Shown here: positions 1 through 5,029 of the stretch, one piece after another
Position numbering within the stretch: position 1 is the first letter of the stretch
Layout of the letters: every line of letters begins with the position of its first letter
NCBI GenBank assembly: GCA_002482405.1
Contig: DLFX01000254.1
Coordinates: 1,118-7,107, forward strand
Origin: Firmicutes bacterium UBA7709
Lineage (GTDB): Bacteria; Bacillota_A; Clostridia; Peptostreptococcales; Anaerovoracaceae
DNA length: 5,990 nt
Direction of reading: 5' to 3'
Made by a program: the position numbers and the translations under genes
The notes under the pieces: generated by a model
What the model saw: the letters and a program-made list of their open reading frames with translations, nothing else
Databases searched by the model: none
What the model was told of the DNA's origin: nothing

Positions 1-1
1 A

Positions 2-181
2 TTCGCTCAAACAGCACATTTTCACTTAAACCATTTATCAAATGCTACAATCGTAAAATTTGAAAGCATAGAAATTCCTCAAAAGATTCTGCAAATACTG
101 CCTTTTTATATACCGGTAATTGACCTGTTGTTGTTTAATGGATCGGTTCTTCTGTGGAAAATGAAACAGCTTATGTCATAG
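2..181 (+). CDS. Possible 3' end of an unidentified or decayed ORF (5' partial)
   Basis: An open frame enters from the left edge and ends at TAG 179-181, giving 59 codons. I do not recognise the product. By hand count the first 180 bases have 59 G+C (about 33%), against close to 58% in a sample line of the flavoprotein genes, so codon use differs from all other genes here. The last dozen codons lie inside the left arm of the long palindrome at 144-388. There is a faint resemblance to the C-terminus of the neighbouring phosphoesterase: both contain SNA followed about 20 residues later by LPF. It could be the tail of a real convergent gene, a decayed duplicate of the phosphoesterase end, or chance. 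The case for real coding is weak. Confidence 0.2.
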   Translation, partial: FAQTAHFHLNHLSNATIVKFESIEIPQKILQILPFYIPVIDLLLFNGSVLLWKMKQLMS

Positions 182-388
182 GGGAGTGTCCGAGTAATTT
201 TCCCATGTTATCCGATGCAGGTGAGCCCTACCTTTGAACAACGTATCATGCAAAGATTGCCCAAAAGCACCGTCATATGGACTACGTTTGCTTTTGGGGT
301 CAAAGGTAGTGAGCCGAATCGTGATAACATGAAAATTATGAGCACTTCCCGAAGGCATAAGCTATTTATTTACGGGTCAGAAGAATCG
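144..388. repeat. Long imperfect palindrome (MITE-like or structured RNA element)
   Basis: Read against its own reverse complement, this stretch shows ordered paired blocks: 144-154 with 378-388 (10 of 11), 168-175 with 356-363 (8 of 8), 181-188 with 343-350 (7 of 8), 195-202 with 331-338 (8 of 8), 205-212 with 323-330 (8 of 8), 213-216 with 318-321 (4 of 4), and 228-237 with 300-309 (10 of 10, CTACCTTTGA). A nested stem pairs 260-269 with 289-298 (CCCAAAAGCA). The blocks are collinear with small bulges, so chance is unlikely. A further block, 114-127 with 410-423 (13 identities with one gap), may extend it. No transposase or target-site duplication is seen, and no T-run follows on either strand, so a simple terminator does not explain it. 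The right arm contains the stop codon of the phosphoesterase gene. Confidence 0.7.
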
Positions 389-1230
389 TCCCCTTGTTTC
401 AATGTAATGCAGGTCAGTTCCGGAGGCGAGAACAGCCGGAAGGGCAGCTTCGTCGTTCCGACGCCGGAGTTGACATAAAGCTCGGAATTTCTTGCGTTGG
501 AAAACCGGAAGGAGCCGCTGACATACTCTTTTCCAAAGGAAGGCAGGATATACCGGTCAAAGAGCTTCAGGTTGATCTGCCTGCCATGGGTGTGACCCGA
601 TATCATCAGGTCCACATTGTAATCCATCATCTGATCGATCAGGTCCGGCTCGTGGGCCAGGACGATGTTGAAATGATCCGGACGGCCCCAGCTTGCGACG
701 GAGGGGTCCCCATATCCGATGACAGCGTCGTCGATTCCGATGATGGTGATGCCGAGCTTCTGAATGGAAAGGCAGTTGTTTTTCAGCACGGTAAACCCCC
801 CGGCCTCCATAATGGCCTGATATTTGTTTTCGGCGCCGCCGCCGTAATCGTGGTTGCCGAAGATCGCATATTTGCCGTGAGGCGCCTGTATTTCGGAGAG
901 CATTCCGGAAATCTTGCCGGTATCGCCGGAATACAGATCGTAATTGTCGATCAGATCTCCTGTGAAGACAACCACATCCGGCTTCATCTTTCCGATAGCG
1001 CCGACGACCTTTCTAAAATCTTTCACAGTGTAATAGTCGCCGAAATGTGTGTCGCCGAATACGGCTATTTTGAGATTGTCCGCGTCGGCTGTGATCCGCG
1101 GAGACGCGACGGTGACATCCTTCACCGTGAGCATGTGAGGCTCGACATATCTGGCGTAGACCACCAGGATCGCGCCGACTGCAATCAAAAGCAATATAAG
1201 GCGAAGTATATTTTTTATCAGTCTGAACAC
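370..1230 (-). CDS. Membrane-anchored metallophosphoesterase (YkuE/YaeI-like)
   Basis: The 286-residue product is a calcineurin-like metal-dependent phosphoesterase. The metal-binding blocks are in order: GDTHFGD at 59-65 (D60, H62), GDLID at 91-95 (D92), GNHD at 125-128 (N126, H127), AHEPD with H193, and SGHTHGRQ at 211-218 (H213, H215). All expected metal ligands are present, so it should be active. Residues 9-27 form one hydrophobic helix after a positively charged start, which predicts an N-terminal anchor with the catalytic domain outside the membrane. Relatives include B. subtilis YkuE and E. coli YaeI, which act on envelope-linked phosphodiesters or lipid-A precursors; the substrate here is unknown. 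The start is GTG at 1230-1228, backed by AGAGGAG seven bases upstream. The gene is transcribed divergently from the flavoprotein operon, and its last codons and TAA stop fall inside the 144-388 palindrome. Confidence 0.92.
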   Translation of the reverse strand: MFRLIKNILRLILLLIAVGAILVVYARYVEPHMLTVKDVTVASPRITADADNLKIAVFGDTHFGDYYTVKDFRKVVGAIGKMKPDVVVFTGDLIDNYDLYSGDTGKISGMLSEIQAPHGKYAIFGNHDYGGGAENKYQAIMEAGGFTVLKNNCLSIQKLGITIIGIDDAVIGYGDPSVASWGRPDHFNIVLAHEPDLIDQMMDYNVDLMISGHTHGRQINLKLFDRYILPSFGKEYVSGSFRFSNARNSELYVNSGVGTTKLPFRLFSPPELTCITLKQGDDSSDP

Positions 1231-1237
1231 GGGAAAA

Positions 1238-1244
1238 CTCCTCT
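1238..1244 (-). promoter_or_regulatory. Ribosome binding site of the metallophosphoesterase
   Basis: On the minus strand this reads AGAGGAG and lies seven bases before the GTG at 1230. It is near-consensus and fixes the GTG start. No ATG alternative sits between it and the membrane segment. Confidence 0.85.
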
Positions 1245-1250
1245 GCGCGT

Positions 1251-1286
1251 TATATCGAGGCGGTATGTATTATACGCCCCGATATA
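1251..1286 (-). promoter_or_regulatory. Inverted repeat around a -10 box: candidate promoter/operator
   Basis: Two 12-base arms, 1251-1262 (TATATCGAGGCG) and 1275-1286 (CGCCCCGATATA), are inverted copies with one mismatch, separated by 12 bases. That spacer holds a perfect minus-strand TATAAT at 1274-1269, about 40 bases before the GTG start of the phosphoesterase gene. The -35 at the ideal distance is poor (GAAATA). An alternative pair, TTGCGC (1309-1304) with TATATC (1286-1281) at 17 bases, would overlap one arm. Either way the dyad covers the polymerase site, which is the geometry of a repressor operator; it could also form a stem-loop in a leader RNA. The regulator is not visible in this window. 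Confidence 0.5.
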
Positions 1287-1368
1287 TAGAATATTTCTCA
1301 TGAGCGCAAGAAATGAGTGAAACTTACAGGAAACGGCGGGATTATTCCGTTCATAAACGATGAGGGTG

Positions 1369-1398
1369 TGGACACGGGGAGTGCTTCAATGGTATTAT
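1369..1398 (+). promoter_or_regulatory. Candidate sigma-A promoter of the flavoprotein operon
   Basis: TGGACA at 1369-1374 (5 of 6 to the -35 consensus) is followed after 18 bases by TATTAT at 1393-1398 (5 of 6 to the -10 consensus). Transcription would begin near 1405 and give a leader of about 77 bases to the ATG at 1482. It is the best plus-strand match I found in the divergent intergenic region. Confidence 0.55.
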
Positions 1399-1414
1399 AT
1401 TAAATAGAGAATTC

Positions 1415-1449
1415 ATTTCAGGCGGGGGTATATTCTCCGCCTGTGAAAT
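1415..1449 (+). promoter_or_regulatory. Leader stem-loop upstream of the flavoprotein operon
   Basis: CAGGCGG (1419-1425) pairs perfectly with CCGCCTG (1437-1443). The stem continues inward through G-C and G-U pairs to a loop of about five bases, and outward through ATTT/AAAT (1415-1418 with 1446-1449) after a two-base bulge. It would sit at the very 5' end of the mRNA if the promoter at 1369-1398 is correct. No T-run follows on either strand, so it is not a simple terminator. An mRNA-stabilising 5' stem-loop or a protein-binding site fits better. Confidence 0.45.
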
Positions 1450-1464
1450 ATGGAGAAAAGCGTG

Positions 1465-1485
1465 ATGTCAGGGTGGATTCCATGA
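1465..1485 (+). CDS. Possible six-codon leader ORF (MSGWIP) coupled to the flavoprotein
   Basis: ATG at 1465 opens a frame of six codons ending in TGA 1483-1485, which overlaps the flavoprotein ATG at 1482 in the classic ATGA arrangement. The best Shine-Dalgarno-like sequence in the leader, GGAGAAA at 1452-1458, is correctly spaced for this small ORF. The main start has only AGGGTGG (1470-1476), five bases away. Translational coupling is therefore plausible. An ORF this short can arise by chance, so confidence is low. Confidence 0.3.
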   Translation: MSGWIP

Positions 1486-2693
1486 GTAAAAACAACGGAT
1501 CGAACAAAACCATAACAGTGATCGGCGGCGGACCTTCCGGCATGGCGGCGGCTATTTCCGCCGCGCGGCAGGGGAAGGGCACGGTTCGCCTGATCGAAAA
1601 GAACGCTGTTCTGGGGCGGAAGCTTCTGGCGACGGGAAACGGGCGCTGCAACCTGACAAATGGAAACAGTCCCGGCGCGAAGGAGATCCTGGGATTCTTT
1701 GAAGGTCTGGGCCTTTTGATGAGAGAAGAGGCAGAAGGGCGGGTTTATCCCTACCCCGAACAGGCCGTCTCCGTCCAGGAGGCGCTGATCAGCGAGCTTT
1801 CCCACCTGGAGGTTGAAATTCTCTGCGGATTGGAAGTAAAGGCCATAGAAAAGGCGGATACCGGATTTCAAATCGTTACGGATAAAAACAGCTTTTTCTC
1901 CGACGCGGTGATTTTAGCCACAGGAGGCAAGGCCGGCCCTCAATACGGCTCCACGGGAGACGGATACCGCTTTGCCAGAGCCCTCGGACATAGCGTTGTC
2001 AGGATCATGCCGTCCCTGGTCCAGATGGTTTCCGACGAGCCCTTCTTCAAAGCAATAAAGGGCGTCCGCGCCAAGGGCCGGGCGGAGCTATTGCGGGAGG
2101 ACCGGACGGTGGACGGAGAGGCCGGGGAAATCCAATTTACAGAGGACGGCTTGTCCGGGATCTGCATTTTTAATTTAAGCAAGGAATATGTCCAGGGGGA
2201 CATAATAAAGTTAGATCTGTTTCCAGAGTACAGCGAAGAAGCGCTGGAAACGGTGCTGACCGACAGGACCAAGAGGCTGGGAGACAGGAGCATGACGGAA
2301 TTTTTCGGCGGAATGCTTCAGAAAAAGCTGATTCCGGTGATCCTGGACCTTCTCGGCTTGGAAGAAAGCAGAACCGCTTCCAGACTTGTCCGGGAGGATA
2401 TCGCAAAAGCGGTACGGCTTTTGAAAGGGTGGAGAATCTCCATAACGGGAACGAAAGGCTGGAGGGAGGCGCAGGTGACCGCCGGAGGCGTTGACCTTGC
2501 CGAAATCGATGGGAACACCATGGAATCCCGGCTGTTGCCGAACCTGTATTTTGCCGGCGAGGTTCTGGATGTGGATGAGAAATGCGGAGGCTTCAATCTG
2601 CAATGGGCCTGGCATTCGGGTCTGGCCGCGGGAAGAGCCGCGGCGGAAGCTCATGAACTCGCCGCCACTGCCGGAAGCCGGGCGGAACGCTAA
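1482..2693 (+). CDS. BaiN/HI0933-family NAD(P)/FAD-dependent oxidoreductase
   Basis: The 403-residue product belongs to the HI0933/BaiN group of flavoproteins. The N-terminal FAD-binding Rossmann motif is GGGPSG at 15-20, with the ribose-binding acid E39 after the second strand. Then come the family signature GRKLLATGNGRCNLTN (45-60), ATGG (146-149), GTKGWREAQVTAGGV (323-337), and the C-terminal FAD block LYFAGEVLDVDEKCGGFNLQ (355-374). The substrate is unsettled for most members; BaiN of Clostridium scindens has been linked to bile-acid reduction, and nothing here supports that role specifically. I chose ATG 1482 over an in-frame GTG at 1443 because the GTG lies in a stem-loop without a well-placed binding site, and its extra 13 residues precede the normal family start. 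Between NLTN and the FF motif (about 60-73) the usual longer loop appears shortened. The next gene follows after 10 bases. Confidence 0.9.
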   Translation: MSKNNGSNKTITVIGGGPSGMAAAISAARQGKGTVRLIEKNAVLGRKLLATGNGRCNLTNGNSPGAKEILGFFEGLGLLMREEAEGRVYPYPEQAVSVQEALISELSHLEVEILCGLEVKAIEKADTGFQIVTDKNSFFSDAVILATGGKAGPQYGSTGDGYRFARALGHSVVRIMPSLVQMVSDEPFFKAIKGVRAKGRAELLREDRTVDGEAGEIQFTEDGLSGICIFNLSKEYVQGDIIKLDLFPEYSEEALETVLTDRTKRLGDRSMTEFFGGMLQKKLIPVILDLLGLEESRTASRLVREDIAKAVRLLKGWRISITGTKGWREAQVTAGGVDLAEIDGNTMESRLLPNLYFAGEVLDVDEKCGGFNLQWAWHSGLAAGRAAAEAHELAATAGSRAER

Positions 2694-2698
2694 GGAAA
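2692..2698 (+). promoter_or_regulatory. Ribosome binding site of the COG2509-type gene
   Basis: AAGGAAA overlaps the TAA stop of the preceding flavoprotein and lies five bases before ATG 2704. This supports ATG 2704 as the true start and suggests translational linkage of the two flavoprotein genes. Confidence 0.65.
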
Positions 2699-2703
2699 AC
2701 AAG

Positions 2704-4443
2704 ATGCTTAGAATACATGAAATAAAGCTGAATCTCGGGGAGGAGCCGGACGTTATCCCTTTGCGCATCATAAAAAAACTGAACGTCCGGGGTCTCGAAA
2801 TAAAAGAATATCAACTGGTCAAGGAATCTCTGGACGCGCGGAACAAGACGGACATCAAACTGGTTTATTCCGTGGATTTCATTCCATATCTGCCGGGCCG
2901 GGAAACAGGAGATGCGGAAGCCTTTCTGCTGAATAAGAGCAGGGGCGCGAAACTGGAAAAAGCACCTGATATGGGCTATCGCCCGGTTTCTTCGGGAAGC
3001 GCTGAAATGAAGCATCGCCCTGTGATCGCGGGCTTCGGGCCCTGTGGCATGTTCGCCGGGCTGATCCTGTCCGAGATGGGCTATAAGCCGGTCATTCTCG
3101 AACGGGGAAAACCCATCGCGGAGCGGATTCGGGATGTGGACCGCTTCTGGAGCACGGGAATGCTGGACGAAGAATCCAACGTTCAATTCGGAGAAGGCGG
3201 CGCGGGGTTGTTTTCCGACGGGAAACTGACGACCCAGACCAGGGATCCGAGAATACGGAAGGTCCTGGAGGAATTTGTGGAAGCCGGGGGAGACCCTTCG
3301 ATGCTGTATAAGCAGAAACCCCATATCGGAACCGACGTCCTGAGAAGAATCGTTTTAAATATAAGAAAGAAGATCATTGAGAACGGCGGAGAAGTCCTGT
3401 TCCAGAGCAAGCTGAGCGGCCTTGTGATTGAGGAGGCAGCCGGAGTGGAAGAAGCAGCTGCGCTGGGAGAAACAGATGGGACGGGAGAATCTGCCGGCGC
3501 CAGAAAAATAAAGGGAATTCTCGTCAACGGGGACCGGCAGATCGACGCGGAAACGCTGATTTTAGCCATCGGCCACAGCGCCAGGGACACGTTCCGCGCA
3601 CTGGATCGGCAAGGGGTGGCGATGAGCCAGAAGCCCTTCTCCATCGGTGTAAGAATAGAGCACCCCCAGCCGCTGATCAATGAGGCGCAGTACGGGGAAG
3701 GCTGGGAGGAATACGGGCTTGGCGCCGCGGATTATAAGCTGTCCCATCACTGCGAAAATGGGAGGGGCGTTTATACCTTCTGCATGTGCCCCGGAGGCTA
3801 TGTCATCGGCGCCGCTTCTCAGAAAGGCTGTGTCGTTACCAATGGAATGAGCTATCAGGACAGGGGTTCCGCCCTTGCCAACAGCGGTCTTCTGGTGGAT
3901 GTGAGAACGGAGGACTTTCCGAATAAAGCTCCCCTGGCAGGGATTGAATTTCAGGAGAAATATGAGAAACTTGCCTTTGAAGCGGGGGGAGGAGGCTACC
4001 TGGCGCCGGCCCAAAAGCTGAAGGATTTCATGAGAGACGGCCAATCCCGGGAATCGGCAGACGGATCAGCTATAAATTCGGATGACAGGACGGCCTTGGA
4101 GCCGGAAGATAGTCCTGCTGTGGAGCCGACCTACCGGCCGGGAACCACATGGACCGATCTTTCAAAGTGCCTCCCGGAATTTACGGCGGAAGCCATGAGA
4201 GAAGCCATTCCCGCCTTTGGGCGGAAGATGCGGGGCTTCGACGCGGGGGATGCCGTAATGACGGGCGTGGAGACGAGAAGCTCCTCTCCGGTGCGCATCC
4301 CAAGGGATGAAAATCTGGTTGGCAGTGTGGAAGGCCTGTATCCTGCCGGAGAAGGCGCCGGTTACGCCGGGGGAATCATGTCCGCGGCTGTGGACGGAAT
4401 CAAGGTTGCTGAAGAAATTATAAAAAGATATGCACCTCTTTGA
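2704..4443 (+). CDS. FAD-dependent dehydrogenase of the COG2509 type
   Basis: The 579-residue product resembles the uncharacterised FAD-dependent dehydrogenases of COG2509. An N-terminal domain (1-100, with LEIKEYQLVKESLDAR at 31-46) precedes the FAD-binding motif GFGPCG (110-115), which ends its second strand in E133. Further blocks are VQFGEGGAGLFSDGKLTT (160-177), AIGHSARDTF (288-297), FSIGVRIEHPQ (312-322), TYRPGTTWTDL (476-486) and the C-terminal FAD block YPAGEGAGYAGGIMSAAVDG (546-565). The reaction is unknown. The frame is open well upstream to 2491, but that part overlaps the previous gene out of frame; ATG 2704 has AAGGAAA five bases away and begins where the family begins. Two low-complexity acidic stretches, about 244-268 and 446-476, look like lineage-specific surface insertions. 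It is the second gene of the apparent operon. Confidence 0.88.
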   Translation: MLRIHEIKLNLGEEPDVIPLRIIKKLNVRGLEIKEYQLVKESLDARNKTDIKLVYSVDFIPYLPGRETGDAEAFLLNKSRGAKLEKAPDMGYRPVSSGSAEMKHRPVIAGFGPCGMFAGLILSEMGYKPVILERGKPIAERIRDVDRFWSTGMLDEESNVQFGEGGAGLFSDGKLTTQTRDPRIRKVLEEFVEAGGDPSMLYKQKPHIGTDVLRRIVLNIRKKIIENGGEVLFQSKLSGLVIEEAAGVEEAAALGETDGTGESAGARKIKGILVNGDRQIDAETLILAIGHSARDTFRALDRQGVAMSQKPFSIGVRIEHPQPLINEAQYGEGWEEYGLGAADYKLSHHCENGRGVYTFCMCPGGYVIGAASQKGCVVTNGMSYQDRGSALANSGLLVDVRTEDFPNKAPLAGIEFQEKYEKLAFEAGGGGYLAPAQKLKDFMRDGQSRESADGSAINSDDRTALEPEDSPAVEPTYRPGTTWTDLSKCLPEFTAEAMREAIPAFGRKMRGFDAGDAVMTGVETRSSSPVRIPRDENLVGSVEGLYPAGEGAGYAGGIMSAAVDGIKVAEEIIKRYAPL

Positions 4444-4455
4444 CCAGGTATCTTG

Positions 4456-4490
4456 TCAAAGGAGAACGAAAATTATTTAATCAAAGGAGA
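4456..4490 (+). repeat. Duplicated Shine-Dalgarno sequence before the adenosyltransferase
   Basis: TCAAAGGAGA occurs at 4456-4465 and again at 4481-4490, 25 bases apart, in the 54-base gap between the second and third operon genes. The downstream copy is well spaced for ATG 4498. The upstream copy has no good start codon after it. It may act as a standby site or be a relic of a local duplication. Confidence 0.6.
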
Positions 4491-4497
4491 GGAAAAA

Positions 4498-5016
4498 ATG
4501 TTGGAAAAAGGCTATATTCAGGTCTATACCGGGAATGGGAAGGGTAAGACCACCGCGGCTCTGGGCATCAGTCTCAGATCGGTCTGCGCGGGGAACAAGG
4601 TATTTTTCGGGCAGTTTATGAAGGGCCAGGATTACAGCGAGAAGAAGGCCTCGTACTATCTTCCCGGATTTACCATGGAACAGTTCGGCGGAGTGTGCTT
4701 TATCAACGGCACCCCGACGGAAAAGGATATCTGTGACGCCAGGATCGGGCTGGAAAAGATGAGAGAGGTGCTTTCCTCCGGGGAATACGATCTGGTGGTG
4801 TTCGACGAGATCAACACGGCTCTGTTCTTCAAATTGCTGACGGTGGAGGATGTCTTAGCCGTGCTGGATCTGAAGCCGGAAAAGACCGAAGTGATCCTGA
4901 CCGGACGCTACGCGCCGCAGGAAATCATCGACCGTGCGGATCTCTGCACGGAAATGAAGGAAATCAAGCATTATTACAATGCGGGAGTCGATGCGAGAGT
5001 AGGAATTGAAAATTAG
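4498..5016 (+). CDS. cobO: Cob(I)yrinic acid a,c-diamide adenosyltransferase (CobO/BtuR type)
   Basis: The 172-residue product is a corrinoid adenosyltransferase of the BtuR/CobO/CobA P-loop family, which moves the adenosyl group of ATP onto the Co(I) corrinoid in adenosylcobalamin synthesis or salvage. It shows a Walker A motif TGNGKGKTTAA (11-21), the acidic block VFDEIN (101-106), TGRYAP (135-140) and the C-terminal signature TEMKEIKHYYNAGVDARVGIE (151-171, read in part). The length is normal for compact clostridial members. The start is ATG 4498, with AAAGGAG eight bases before it; an in-frame TTG at 4453 would add 15 residues that contain the translated binding sites and are not family-like. 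It probably acts in the cytoplasm. No other cobalamin gene is in the window, so this is either a salvage gene or the edge of a larger set. A flavoprotein that reduces the cobalt is needed in this chemistry, and two flavoproteins lie directly upstream, but the link is inferred. Confidence 0.93.
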   Translation: MLEKGYIQVYTGNGKGKTTAALGISLRSVCAGNKVFFGQFMKGQDYSEKKASYYLPGFTMEQFGGVCFINGTPTEKDICDARIGLEKMREVLSSGEYDLVVFDEINTALFFKLLTVEDVLAVLDLKPEKTEVILTGRYAPQEIIDRADLCTEMKEIKHYYNAGVDARVGIEN

Positions 5017-5022
5017 GAAGGA
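5015..5022 (+). promoter_or_regulatory. Ribosome binding site deciding a TTG start
   Basis: AGGAAGGA overlaps the stop of the adenosyltransferase (TAG 5014-5016) and lies seven bases before TTG 5030. The nearer ATG at 5025 is only two bases away and is closed by TGA after two codons, so the TTG is the usable start. Confidence 0.75.
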
Positions 5023-5029
5023 TCATGTT

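Noticed and set aside
176..358. 60-codon minus-strand open frame inside the palindrome
   Set aside because: It lies wholly in the inverted repeat, is not recognisable as a transposase or other protein, and its GGGAAG-like upstream sequence is part of the repeat stem.
144..388. Palindrome as a bidirectional terminator or integron attC site
   Set aside because: It is far longer than a terminator and lacks flanking T-runs; I could not find the paired attC core-site motifs or any integrase.
215..478. 87-codon plus-strand open frame in the left region
   Set aside because: It runs through the palindrome and into the antisense of the phosphoesterase 3' end; no motif and no binding site support it.
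394..1320. Long plus-strand open frame (308 codons) across the phosphoesterase gene
   Set aside because: It is antisense to a gene with every catalytic motif intact, its product shows no recognisable domain, and it has no suitable ribosome binding site.
1332..1351. Small inverted repeat AACGG/CCGTT
   Set aside because: A five-base stem with a ten-base loop is expected by chance in a region of this size.
1415..1449. Stem-loop as a factor-independent terminator
   Set aside because: No run of T follows the stem on either strand.
1443..1481. GTG 1443 as the start of the first flavoprotein
   Set aside because: It sits in the 3' arm of a stem-loop with the nearest G-run about 14 bases away, and adds residues before the usual family start.
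2491..2703. Upstream extension of the COG2509-type frame
   Set aside because: It overlaps the conserved C-terminus of the preceding flavoprotein out of frame, and the translated extension is unlike the family start.
2211..2771. Minus-strand open frames opposite the two flavoproteins
   Set aside because: They are antisense to strongly conserved coding blocks and their products show only composition typical of shadow frames.
4453..4497. TTG 4453 as the start of cobO
   Set aside because: The added residues come from the purine-rich binding sites, and ATG 4498 has an ideal site and matches the family N-terminus.
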